In this document: positions 26,954-36,487 of the stretch, one piece after another
Layout of the letters: each line of letters begins with the position of its first letter
Position numbering within the stretch: the stretch's first letter is position 1
Assembly (NCBI GenBank): GCA_910586565.1
Contig: CAJUIT010000004.1
Span: 62,001-126,000 of the forward strand
Source of the DNA: an uncultured Muribaculaceae bacterium
GTDB lineage: Bacteria; Bacteroidota; Bacteroidia; Bacteroidales; Muribaculaceae
Direction: 5' to 3'
Length of the DNA stretch: 64,000 bases
Made by a program: the position numbers and the translations under genes
The notes under the pieces: model-generated
Told to the model about the DNA's origin: nothing
What the model saw: the letters and a program-made list of their open reading frames with translations, nothing else
Databases searched by the model: none

Positions 26954-26985
26954 GTGATACAAATGTGATACACTGTGTGATACAC
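26954..26985 (+). repeat. Triple iteron cluster B downstream of tRNA-Glu
   Basis: Sites GTGATACAA, GTGATACAC and GTGATACAC start at 26954, 26965 and 26977, with the same order and spacing as cluster A, 123 bp further on. Between the clusters and up to 27062 I see no gene. Confidence 0.8.
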
Positions 26986-27062
26986 TTTAACACACTGGCA
27001 TTCACGTTATTTAAAAAGCTCCCAACTTTTTTATCTTCGTTATTCTCCGTTACAAAAAAAGA

Positions 27063-27099
27063 GACACGCCCAAAGTTGTTAATAAACTTCGGGCGTGTC
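27063..27099 (-). terminator. Terminator of the SPFH protein gene
   Basis: GACACGCCC pairs with GGGCGTGTC, and the stem extends inward by AAGTT/AACTT. On the minus strand it is followed by TCTCTTTTTTT, so it serves the gene 27209-28171. Confidence 0.8.
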
Positions 27100-27208
27100 G
27101 CTTTAAATAAGGCGCACTGCCTTTAGAATTTACAGGGGCTCGAGAATGGCGGTCAGTCGCTGAGTTGGAGCCTGTTACATGGTCGGAACCAATTGGTGTG
27201 GAAGGCTA

Positions 27209-28171
27209 TCAATTGGAATCGGTGTTGAGCACGGGCTGGGCCGGTTCGTCGCTGCAGAGAACCACCAGAAGGTTGCCGACGAGCTGAGCGCGGCGAGAGT
27301 CATCAAACTTTGCCACGTTACCCTCTTCAATTCGGTCGATTGCCATTTTCACCATGCTGACAGCACCCTCCACAATTTTTTCGCGCGCGGAGATTATGGC
27401 AGATGCCTGCTGACGGCGCAACATCACGGCTGCGATTTCAGGTGCGTAGGCAAGATAGTTCAAGCGTGCCTCAACAACCTCCATACCGGCAATTGCCAGG
27501 CGCTCGTTGATTTTTCGTTCGAGCAGCTCATTAATCTCATCACCACCATCGCGCAAAGTGAGCTCATCGCAGTCGGTGCCGGTGTGGTCGTAGGCAAAAT
27601 GGCCCGTTACCTCACGCAGGGCGGCATCGCTCTGAATGCGCACGAAGCGTTCGAGGGCTGCAGTGCTCACCCCTCCCCCAATGGTGTTAGTAAGTGATTG
27701 GGAGTCGATATCAAACACTGCACGGTAGGTATCCTTGATTTTCCAAACCAGCACCATGCCGATAAGCACCGGGTTACCGATTTTGTCGTTAACCTTTATG
27801 GGCTGAATATCCATATTGCTGACGCGGAGCGAGAGTTTTTTGCGCGAAACAAACGGGTTTACCCAATAGTAGCCCGTTTCGCGGCATGTACCCTTATATT
27901 TTCCGAAGAAAATCATCACGCGCGCCTCGTTAGGCTCCTGAGTGAAATAGCCGATGCAACCTACAACAAAGAGAATTGCACACACAATGGTTACGGGCAC
28001 TGCTATTTCAGGCGCTGTGTCGATGTAGTTGGCCAGCACAAAAATAACAATTGCCGGAATCAAGATGAATGTGAAAAACAACATCGTAAAACCCGAAACG
28101 CGCAGTCCGTTAAAAGGATGCTCCTTAAGTTCAAGGCGTGTTCCGGGGTCATCAACCTTTAGATTAGTCAT
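27209..28171 (-). CDS. SPFH/Band 7 (prohibitin-like) membrane protein
   Basis: Probably organises membrane microdomains. The 320-residue product has two membrane helices near the N terminus (about 26-48 and 57-75), then the SPFH domain (EARVMIFFGKYKGTCRETGYYWVNPF, LIGMVLVWKIKDTYRAVFDI) and a C-terminal helical region (ERKINERLAIAGMEVVEARL, MLRRQQASAIISAREKIVEGAV). The two-helix start and the Pro-Asn-Glu-Ala entry to the domain fit the Bacteroidota group of SPFH proteins. It is monocistronic with a strong terminator. No NfeD or protease partner is adjacent. Confidence 0.88.
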   Translation of the reverse strand: MTNLKVDDPGTRLELKEHPFNGLRVSGFTMLFFTFILIPAIVIFVLANYIDTAPEIAVPVTIVCAILFVVGCIGYFTQEPNEARVMIFFGKYKGTCRETGYYWVNPFVSRKKLSLRVSNMDIQPIKVNDKIGNPVLIGMVLVWKIKDTYRAVFDIDSQSLTNTIGGGVSTAALERFVRIQSDAALREVTGHFAYDHTGTDCDELTLRDGGDEINELLERKINERLAIAGMEVVEARLNYLAYAPEIAAVMLRRQQASAIISAREKIVEGAVSMVKMAIDRIEEGNVAKFDDSRRAQLVGNLLVVLCSDEPAQPVLNTDSN

Positions 28172-28395
28172 AAAGCTTAATTTTTATTTGTGTAATTCTG
28201 TTACAATTAATTTATCAAAGATAAAAAAATTTCAATTAATCTCCAACAATAGTCTGTTTCAAAGTAAAAATTTACTCAGTTTTAAACAGCCTCTTAGATG
28301 AAATCTCAAATCGGCTATGCCGCTCTTCTGCACGCATAGAACTGTGTAAGCACGTTCCAAATGTCAAAATTATCAAAATTTTATTATCATTTTGC
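28172..28395. other. AT-rich spacer upstream of the SPFH gene
   Basis: Very AT-rich, without a credible gene. It presumably contains the minus-strand promoter of the SPFH gene. A 73-codon minus-strand frame (28272-28493) overlaps the small-RNA promoter and is probably chance. Confidence 0.4.
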
Positions 28396-28426
28396 TTGCA
28401 CAAACCAAACTTTGCCATTACCTTTG
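28396..28426 (+). promoter_or_regulatory. Promoter of a candidate small RNA
   Basis: TTG (28396-28398), 20-bp spacer, TACCTTTG (28419-28426), close to the Bacteroidota consensus. A TTTG at 28391-28394 offers an alternative -33 box with wider spacing. Confidence 0.6.
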
Positions 28427-28431
28427 CCAGC

Positions 28432-28598
28432 GAATCAAGACAAAACGCGACATAGGGTTTAATCAACCTACATAAAACCGCACCAAGTGGCATTTAAAGA
28501 CAAACCGCCACCCGATTGTTTTCTAAGATTTCTCTTCATCTGATTTAATATTCCCGGGTGGAGGAGACTATTGGTTAGCCTCCTCCACCATTTTTTTT
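28432..28598 (+). ncRNA. Candidate independent small RNA, about 165 nt
   Basis: The region starts a few bases after a TAnnTTTG promoter and ends in a strong intrinsic terminator. It has no reading frame of note. A short hairpin (TAGGgTT with AACCTA around TAATC) lies near the 5' end, and the terminator hairpin forms the 3' end. The boundaries are inferred from promoter and terminator only. The layout fits the published description of Bacteroidales-1 type RNAs, but I have not matched a consensus. Confidence 0.5.
28557..28598 (+). terminator. Strong intrinsic terminator of the candidate small RNA
   Basis: GGTGGAGGAG pairs with CTCCTCCACC over 10 bp, with an inner CTA/TAG, followed by A and eight Ts. 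Confidence 0.9.
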
Positions 28599-28850
28599 GC
28601 TGAATGAATCTTTGACACATATTGCACATTTAAGGTTCATTTGTGCAAGCCCATCGGCGTTTGCGACTACAAATACCACACAAAATCATGACCTATTTCT
28701 GCATAATCCAAACCCGTTAAAATAATTACGGCTAAAAAAAAGAACAAAAGACCACTATCCATGACCTATTTTTAAGTTATTTTTCTACCCGAATATAATG
28801 GTGATTCGCAAAAATTTTCAGATATTTGCAAAAAATCAATCTTACGGTTT
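28599..28850. other. Leader region of the phosphate butyryltransferase gene
   Basis: AT-rich, no gene. It contains a TTGCACA/TGTGCAA hairpin (near 28620-28646) and two copies of ATGACCTATTT about 72 bp apart. I could not place a good TAnnTTTG promoter for the gene at 28851. Confidence 0.35.
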
Positions 28851-29756
28851 ATGAAGCGAATCAGTTCCTTTCCCGAGATGGTGCAACATCTGGCTCAGGC
28901 CGATGAGAGAAAACGCCTCGCAGTGGTTTGCCCCTATGACGAAGAGACGGTTGGTGCGGCACAAAAAGCACTTGACAACAACTTCGCCGACCTTATAATG
29001 ATTGGTGATGAACGACTGAGTGAAACACTGCCATCTGCACTTGTCGCATCGCCAAGAGTCACAATCGTAAATGCCGCCACTCCCGATGAGGCGGCCGCCA
29101 CAGCGGTGGCACTTGTGAAAGAGGGGAAAGCCGACATTCTGATGAAAGGACTGATCAACACCGACAACTTTCTGCGTGCAATCCTCAACAAGGAGCACGG
29201 TTTGCTTGAACCGGGGAAGCTGCTCACCCATCTGTCGGTTGCCCAGGCTCCGGCCTATCCCAAACTGCTGTTTTTTTCGGATGTTGCGGTTATTCCCTAC
29301 CCCACTCTGGCGCAGCGTGTTGAGATGATTAAATATGATGTGGCCACATGCCGCAAATTCGGTATCGACTCCCCCAAAGTGGCGTTGATTCATTTCACCG
29401 AGAAGGTCAACCCGAAATTCCCCAACTCGGTTGACTACACCGAGCTCATCAAAATGGCCGGCGAAGGTGAATTCGGCGATGTTGAGATGGCCGGCCCGAT
29501 GGATGTGAAAACCGCATGCGACCACCACAGCGCAGCCGTGAAAGGGTTGACATCGGATGTGTGCGGCGATGCCGACCTCCTCATCTTCCCCAACATCGAA
29601 TCGGGCAACACATTCTACAAAACAATTACATTCTTTGGCAAAGCCGACATTGCCGGCATTCTGCAGGGTCCGATATGCCCCGTTATCCTGTCGTCGCGCA
29701 GCGATTCGGCAGAATCAAAATTCCTGAGCATCGCTCTTGCATGCCTTAACGCATGA
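28851..29756 (+). CDS. ptb: Phosphate butyryltransferase (phosphotransacylase family)
   Basis: Transfers an acyl group between CoA and phosphate; paired with butyrate kinase it makes ATP from acyl-CoA or activates branched acids. The 301-residue length and motifs ILMKGLINTDNFLRAILN, THLSVAQAP, and GPMDVKTACDHHSAAVKG with DLLIFPNIESGNTFYK fit the Ptb branch rather than Pta. Directly downstream after 44 bp lies butyrate kinase, the standard partner. In Bacteroidales the pair may act on isobutyryl/isovaleryl or butyryl groups; the substrate is not determined by sequence. Confidence 0.9.
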   Translation: MKRISSFPEMVQHLAQADERKRLAVVCPYDEETVGAAQKALDNNFADLIMIGDERLSETLPSALVASPRVTIVNAATPDEAAATAVALVKEGKADILMKGLINTDNFLRAILNKEHGLLEPGKLLTHLSVAQAPAYPKLLFFSDVAVIPYPTLAQRVEMIKYDVATCRKFGIDSPKVALIHFTEKVNPKFPNSVDYTELIKMAGEGEFGDVEMAGPMDVKTACDHHSAAVKGLTSDVCGDADLLIFPNIESGNTFYKTITFFGKADIAGILQGPICPVILSSRSDSAESKFLSIALACLNA

Positions 29757-29800
29757 GCCTGCCGCATTACCAACACAAACCTTCCGCTCACTGAACACCA

Positions 29801-30922
29801 ATGAAAATCCTTGCAATAAATCCGGGGTCAACCTCCACCAAAATGGCTGTGTTTGAAAACGACAAGCCCGTTTTCACCCTCACTCTCCGCCACAGCGTTG
29901 AAGATTTGGAACCTTTTCCCAAGGTTATTGACCAATTTGATTTCAGAAAGCACCTGATTTTGAATGCCCTTGCCGAAAACGGCATCCCATTTGAATTTGA
30001 TGCCGTAATTGGCCGCGGAGGGCTTCTGCGTCCCATTCCCGGCGGCGTGTATGAAGTTAACGACGCTATGGTGGCCGACATCCGCAAAGTGCGCCGAAGC
30101 CATGCTTGCAATCTCGGTTGCCTCATCGCCCGCGATTTGGCCGACGAACTGGGCTGCAAGGCTTTCATCGCCGACCCCGGAGTTGTTGACGAGCTTGATG
30201 AGGTGGCACGTGTGACAGGCTCGCCGCTTATGCCCCGCGTCACCACATGGCATGCCCTGAACCAGCGCGCCATCGGCCGCCGTTTTGCAGCTATGCAAAC
30301 CGAGTTGCACCCCGAAAAACCGGTGAAATATGAAGATCTCAATCTGATTATATGCCATCTCGGAGGTGGAATTTCAGTCGGTGCCCACAAAAACGGCAAA
30401 GCAGTGGATGTGAACAACGCATTCGACGGTGAAGGCCCCTTCTCACCCGAACGCGCCGGCACATTGCCTTCGGGCTCGCTCATCGACCTTTGCTATTCGG
30501 GGCGCTACACCAAAGATGAACTAAAGAAACGAATCAGCGGGAAAGCCGGACTTGCCGCCCACTTGGGCTCAACCCACATCCCCGAAATCATCGAGCGTAT
30601 TGAAAACGGCGATGACTACGCACGGCTGGTTCTCGACGCGATGATTTACCAGATAGCAAAACACATTGCGGCCCTCACCCCGGTGTTCCACGGGAAAGTT
30701 GACGCGATTCTCATCACCGGAGGCATCGCCCATTCCGACTATGTGGTGTCGCGGTTGGTTGAGCGCATCGATTTCATTGCTCCCGTTCACATATTCCCCG
30801 GCGAGGATGAGCTTGAGGCATTGGCAATGAATGCGTTGGGGGCTCTCAACGGAGATCTCGAGGTGCAGACCTACACGCAAAAAAAAACTTCACACATAAC
30901 GGTTGAGCCGCAACTCAACTAA
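29801..30922 (+). CDS. buk: Butyrate kinase
   Basis: Phosphorylates carboxylates or, in reverse, makes ATP from butyryl-phosphate. Member of the ASKHA superfamily: N-terminal phosphate loop ILAINPGSTSTKMAVF, central HLGGGISVGAHKNGKAVDVN and C-terminal ILITGGIAHSDYVVSRLVER. The 373-residue length fits butyrate kinase, shorter than acetate kinase. It is the second gene of the ptb-buk unit. The dispersed repeat copy 2 starts 3 bp after its stop codon. Confidence 0.94.
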   Translation: MKILAINPGSTSTKMAVFENDKPVFTLTLRHSVEDLEPFPKVIDQFDFRKHLILNALAENGIPFEFDAVIGRGGLLRPIPGGVYEVNDAMVADIRKVRRSHACNLGCLIARDLADELGCKAFIADPGVVDELDEVARVTGSPLMPRVTTWHALNQRAIGRRFAAMQTELHPEKPVKYEDLNLIICHLGGGISVGAHKNGKAVDVNNAFDGEGPFSPERAGTLPSGSLIDLCYSGRYTKDELKKRISGKAGLAAHLGSTHIPEIIERIENGDDYARLVLDAMIYQIAKHIAALTPVFHGKVDAILITGGIAHSDYVVSRLVERIDFIAPVHIFPGEDELEALAMNALGALNGDLEVQTYTQKKTSHITVEPQLN

Positions 30923-30925
30923 AAA

Positions 30926-31053
30926 GAGGGTGTGTCATAACGGCCCGTCCGGGTCGTCGCTTGAGGGATTCGGTCTCGGTCACGTACTTCAGTACGCTCC
31001 CATCGACCTCACCCACAAGCTCCTATCGGCCGAACCATTCTGACAGCACCCTC
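30926..31053 (+). repeat. 128-bp dispersed repeat, copy 2
   Basis: Same length as copy 1 (8891-9018) with 15 substitutions and no gaps. The terminal arms GAGGGTGTGTCA and TGACAGCACCCTC pair; the T-A pair at positions 6/123 replaces C-G of copy 1. It begins 3 bp after buk. A reading frame entering the next gene crosses it, but that is chance extension. Confidence 0.85.
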
Positions 31054-31075
31054 GCCATCAGGTTGAAACAATTAC

Positions 31076-31105
31076 GTGTGTCAAAATTTAAAGATTTTGA
31101 CACAC
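31076..31105 (+). terminator. Terminator-like hairpin between buk and the FNT gene
   Basis: GTGTGTCAAAAT pairs with ATTTTGACACAC over 12 bp around a 6-nt loop, followed by TTGATTTTAAT. It may end the ptb-buk transcript or act in the leader of the transporter, which starts 26 bp later. Confidence 0.65.
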
Positions 31106-31131
31106 TTGATTTTAATACTAAAGTAATAAAT

Positions 31132-31923
31132 ATGTCGATTTTACCGCACCCTGAACTTATCACCAAGATTGTTGGCATAGGCCGCGACAAAACGTCATTC
31201 TCACTCTACCGCATGGCCATTCTGTCGATGATGGCAGGAGCATTCGTGTCGATGGGTGGCATCCTGTCGATTGCAGTGGGATATGGATTCCCCGAAATTA
31301 CGGCAGCCAATCCGGGGTTACAGAAACTTCTCAGCGGACTCATGTTCCCGGTTGGATTATTCCTGATAGTGCTTTTCGGAGGGGAACTTTTCACAGGCAA
31401 CAACGCAGTGCTAATCCCCGCCTGCAGCCACCGGCATTACGGCCCACTAACAGTGCTGAAAAACTGGGTTATTGTATGGTGCTTCAATTTCGCGGGAGCT
31501 TTGATTTTCACCTATCTGTTTGTCTACCTGAGCGGTTTGACTGCCAACGAACCTTATAAAAGCGCCATCATAACAATAGCTCAGAACAAAGCCGCTCTAC
31601 CGCTTATCCCGGCAATATGCAAAGGGATTGCAGCCAACTGGTGTGTTTGTCTGGCTGTGTGGCTGTGTCTGATGGTTAATTCACTCCCGGCAAAAATGAT
31701 TGCATGCTGGATTCCGGTGGGAGCATTCGTTGTGCTAGGCTATGAACACTGCATCGCAAATATGTTCTTCATCCCCGCGGGAATGCTTGAAGGTGCCAAT
31801 GTGACTGTCGGAGATATGTTCCATAATCTTATTCCCGTCACGATAGGCAATATAATCGGTGGCGCCATGCTTGTGGGAATGCTTTTCAACCACCTGCATG
31901 CGCCTCAGAACAACAAGGAATAA
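31132..31923 (+). CDS. Formate/nitrite transporter family channel
   Basis: Pentameric channel for formate, nitrite or related small anions. The 263-residue product (from ATG 31132, MSILPHPELI) has about six membrane helices and the FNT signatures GAFVSMGGILSIAVG, GGELFTGNNAVL and KGIAANWCVCLAVWL with a conserved Asn-Trp-Cys. Translations from farther upstream would cross the dispersed repeat and are rejected. Placement after ptb-buk suggests a role in fermentation acid export, which is inference. It converges on queE with 20 bp between the stops. Confidence 0.92.
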   Translation: MSILPHPELITKIVGIGRDKTSFSLYRMAILSMMAGAFVSMGGILSIAVGYGFPEITAANPGLQKLLSGLMFPVGLFLIVLFGGELFTGNNAVLIPACSHRHYGPLTVLKNWVIVWCFNFAGALIFTYLFVYLSGLTANEPYKSAIITIAQNKAALPLIPAICKGIAANWCVCLAVWLCLMVNSLPAKMIACWIPVGAFVVLGYEHCIANMFFIPAGMLEGANVTVGDMFHNLIPVTIGNIIGGAMLVGMLFNHLHAPQNNKE

Positions 31924-31943
31924 TCCGCGGCCTAAGCCATAGT

Positions 31944-32534
31944 CTATCTTATGTCGAGCATCTTGTGGGTTTGCAACGACAAGCGCCAAACAGGATGCGA
32001 CAGGATGTAATCGACCGTGGCTGACACGATTTCGCGGTTGCGGCAAGGGTCGCCACAGTCGCACGGCTGAAGGAAAGAGTTCCCTTTCAGCGCCCCCTCG
32101 ATCAACCGCTCATAAGCGGTGACGTCGCACCCCGCACCATGAAACAGCACTTTGAGCTCATCAATGCGCTGCAACTGAAGTGGAACTCCTTTGGGTGAGC
32201 AGGTTATCCAGTCAATAAAAGAATAGAGGTCGGACGGGAGCGCCACCGACCCGTTGGTTTCAATCTGCACGAAAAAGCCGGCATTTTTCAATGCCGCGAG
32301 CAATTCGCCGTTAATCTGCATGGTGGGTTCCCCACCGGTGATAACAATGTGCTTGACTCCGAAACGGGTTACAGCCGAAAGAATGTCGGCCACGCTCATT
32401 TCAACACCATTTTCGTGAGCGGTGTCGCAGAAAGAACAACGGAGATTGCAACCGCTGAGGCGCAGAAACACTGCCGGTGTGCCGGTCCATCGCCCTTCCC
32501 CCTGAAGCGAGCAAAAAATTTCATTAACCTTCAT
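31944..32534 (-). CDS. queE: 7-carboxy-7-deazaguanine synthase
   Basis: Radical SAM enzyme that makes CDG from 6-carboxytetrahydropterin for queuosine. The N terminus MKVNEIFCSLQGEG is typical, and the cluster-binding CxxxCxxC is C29, C33 and C36 in SGCNLRCSFCD. GGEPTMQ, a SAM-binding motif, follows in the middle. At 196 residues it is a normal QueE. It starts 8 bp after queD, the enzyme that supplies its substrate. QueC and QueF are not in the window. Confidence 0.92.
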   Translation of the reverse strand: MKVNEIFCSLQGEGRWTGTPAVFLRLSGCNLRCSFCDTAHENGVEMSVADILSAVTRFGVKHIVITGGEPTMQINGELLAALKNAGFFVQIETNGSVALPSDLYSFIDWITCSPKGVPLQLQRIDELKVLFHGAGCDVTAYERLIEGALKGNSFLQPCDCGDPCRNREIVSATVDYILSHPVWRLSLQTHKMLDIR

Positions 32535-32542
32535 AGCTCACA

Positions 32543-32908
32543 TCATAAACCGGGAATAATAAAACCGGCAACCGCTGCATCGTCGATATATGTGGCAGTG
32601 TTACCCTCCGACTCCTGCACATCGGCCCGGTAGCATTGTGGGATGGACTCCGTTATCCATCGGGCAATATTTTCGGCAGTGGGATTGAACGGAAGCAACT
32701 CATTGAAATCACCGTGATCGAGATAGCCGTGAATGCGCTCCTTGATGCTTGTGAAATCACACACCATCCCGTCGGCGTTAAGCTCCGCTGCCGCACAATA
32801 CACCGTAACCATCCAATTGTGACCATGCCGACGGCTGCATTTGCTCGGGTAAGATAACTCAAGCCGGTGACACCCGGCAATTTCCATTCGTTTTTTTACG
32901 TAATACAT
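32543..32908 (-). CDS. queD: 6-carboxytetrahydropterin synthase
   Basis: Converts dihydroneopterin triphosphate to 6-carboxytetrahydropterin. The 121-residue product has the zinc ligands His14, His28 and His30 (CHRL and RRHGHN), catalytic Cys24, and MVCDFTSIKERI with LDHGDFNEL and PTAENIARWI. This full set separates QueD from other PTPS-like proteins. It is first in the queDE unit. Confidence 0.94.
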   Translation of the reverse strand: MYYVKKRMEIAGCHRLELSYPSKCSRRHGHNWMVTVYCAAAELNADGMVCDFTSIKERIHGYLDHGDFNELLPFNPTAENIARWITESIPQCYRADVQESEGNTATYIDDAAVAGFIIPGL

Positions 32909-33023
32909 ATTAAGACGGCCGCACCATAATGGCAGCCAATTTTAGCGCGTTTGTAAAAGTTGTCGGAACCGACATTAAATCTTCGGGGCAGCCTCTGAGA
33001 TGGCAAAACTTCCCAAAGGCCTG

Positions 33024-33031
33024 CAAAATTA
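33024..33031 (-). promoter_or_regulatory. -7 element upstream of queD
   Basis: TAATTTTG on the minus strand matches TAnnTTTG, about 115 bp before queD. Only a T-rich tract stands in the -33 region. The rest of the 300-bp divergent spacer holds no gene. Confidence 0.45.
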
Positions 33032-33108
33032 CAAAAAGATAGGCTTAAAAAAACATTCTCCAGCAACTGTTTTTCACAGATTATTTGCGGTGAAATTAAC
33101 TCAAAGCT

Positions 33109-33161
33109 GCCTACGGCCAACTCCCGCTATTTTTTTCGTCGGAAATACTTCCGTATATTTG
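33109..33161 (+). promoter_or_regulatory. Promoter-bearing repeat upstream of the ABC-F gene
   Basis: Diverged copy of 9886-9937, sharing CGCTATTTTTTTCGTCG exactly and ending in TATATTTG (33154-33161), a TAnnTTTG match 47 bp before the ABC-F start. A one-base length difference lies in the spacer part. Confidence 0.6.
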
Positions 33162-33208
33162 CAGCCGTAAAAACGCCGGGGACCCGGCGTTTTAAATCCG
33201 CACTCCTT

Positions 33209-35080
<1,872 letters not shown>

Positions 35081-35086
<6 letters not shown>

Positions 35087-35656
35087 ATCGAGCGACCACG
35101 GAAAACGCACCAATGTGGCATCGCGGTAGAGCGCATAGTCGGCATTAATCAACGGAGAGCCTGTAGTGACGGTTATCACCGCCGTGCGCACCTGTGAGTC
35201 AACACCCGCGGCTGCGATTGCTTTTACCACCGATGCAAGAGTTACCCCGCTGTCAACAGCATCATCAATAATGAGAAGTTTGCGCGGTTTTTCGCACAGA
35301 TAGTCCACCAAGATGCCCGGCAATTCAACATGCTTGAGATGCGAGGAGGAAAAACGCCGCTTAACTTCATATATGCGCGACTCTGCAATCCGCAGCAAAT
35401 CGGCCGTCCATCGCGGAAGCGCACCCACCACTTTGGAGAGCCGACGTTTTTTAACATCTGTGCCAGTGCGGCGGCAATCAACCTCGAAACACTCGTTATG
35501 GCGTGGATTCCCATCCATGAAAGCGCGGGCAACATACACCCCTCCCGATGCAATGGCAACCACTGCATCGTAGTCGAACCCGTCGGCAGCAACAAGCTCA
35601 CGCAATTCCACACATTTGCGGGAAAACAAGGCATTGTCAAGAGTAAGCACTTTCAT
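35081..35656 (-). CDS. Phosphoribosyltransferase domain protein
   Basis: The PRPP-binding loop is LLIIDDAVDSGVTL, the type I PRTase motif with two Asp residues followed by the DSGVT phosphate loop; AIASGGVYVARAF is a second conserved part near the N terminus. It most resembles purine (hypoxanthine/xanthine-type) salvage enzymes, but the substrate loop is not diagnostic. I start at 35656 (MKVLTLDNALF), 191 residues; an upstream ATG at 35704 would add a tail that does not look conserved. Confidence 0.8.
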
Positions 35657-35812
35657 AAACAGTAGATGTTGGTTTCTGTTCTGAATTATGTGGCTATCTA
35701 TCAATTTTAATCATATGCCACACTATTCCCCTCAAATATAAAACGGCGCGCAGCGCCGCATTATTGCCTTGCAAACCGATGCCGGAATGCATCAGTGATC
35801 CGCAAAAAAATA

Positions 35813-35840
35813 GAATCACCCCCGCGAACAAGGGTGATTC
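35813..35840 (-). terminator. Terminator of the lipoprotein gene 35908-36384
   Basis: GAATCACCC/GGGTGATTC over 9 bp with a 10-nt loop; on the minus strand it is followed by TATTTTTTT. Confidence 0.85.
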
Positions 35841-35907
35841 CATCTAAACAGTCAGACAGACTGTGTTGTATCGTTGTGCATACGCACCTTAGAACAAGCT
35901 TCGGCGT

Positions 35908-36384
35908 TTATTCCTTTGCTTTAATCATGCCGGTGACAACCTTCGATGTGGGAGCATCATCAGGTGCCTCGGGCTGAGCCTCAACAATGTTGACATAATA
36001 TTGGATGTAGCCCCAGCAGATGGGATAATCGACAACATAGATTGGCATCTGCGCCTGCAGAAGGTGACGGCCAACAGGTTGGTCGGAGGTGTCGAGATTC
36101 AACTCAAACGGCTGGGTGATGTTGGTGCCGATGAGGTAGTGGTCCCAATAATATGACACAGCACCCAATGCAGCCTCCTTGTCGGTGTGGTTGACAAGTG
36201 TGAGCGCATCGATTTTCAGCACATCGCCCTGCGTGACGTAAATTTCATCTCCCTCGAAAACTCCGCCCGAAATGGTTGCCTGAATGCCCACGTTGGGGAG
36301 GCGGTCATCATCGTCGTCATCACAAGCCACTGCCACGAAAGTGAGCGGCAACAGCAGCATCAGATAATAAAAATACTTCTTCAT
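35908..36384 (-). CDS. Small lipoprotein of unknown function
   Basis: 158 residues from the start at 36384 (MKKYFYYLMLLLPLTFVAVAC), with a clear lipoprotein signal and a run of six Asp right after the lipidated Cys, the surface-export type of tail seen in Bacteroidota lipoproteins. The mature part is beta-rich (QGDVLKIDALTLVNHTDKEA, DQPVGRHLLQAQMPIYVVDY). I do not recognise a family. It lies 103 bp downstream of clpB on the same strand, but a terminator between them suggests its own promoter. Confidence 0.75.
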   Translation of the reverse strand: MKKYFYYLMLLLPLTFVAVACDDDDDDRLPNVGIQATISGGVFEGDEIYVTQGDVLKIDALTLVNHTDKEAALGAVSYYWDHYLIGTNITQPFELNLDTSDQPVGRHLLQAQMPIYVVDYPICWGYIQYYVNIVEAQPEAPDDAPTSKVVTGMIKAKE

Positions 36385-36406
36385 AACCCCTGTTGAATTT
36401 TGGAAA

Positions 36407-36445
36407 AAGCCTGCCGGAGGCATTGCAGTCAGCCCCGGCAGGCTT
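36407..36445 (-). terminator. Terminator of clpB
   Basis: AAGCCTGCCGG/CCGGCAGGCTT over 11 bp; on the minus strand a T-run of five follows. It sits 43 bp beyond the clpB stop. Confidence 0.85.
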
Positions 36446-36487
36446 CCGGTTAATTATAAATTGATTGAATTCGGTGTAAAATCAAGG

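Noticed and set aside
26671..27126. 151-codon plus-strand frame starting in tRNA-Glu
   Set aside because: Begins inside the tRNA, crosses its terminator and the iterons; Ser/Pro/Arg-rich translation without a family.
28272..28493. 73-codon minus-strand frame
   Set aside because: Lies over the small-RNA promoter with no promoter of its own and no recognisable domain.
30961..31131. N-terminal extension of the formate/nitrite channel
   Set aside because: Falls in repeat copy 2 and the hairpin; the family start is at 31132.
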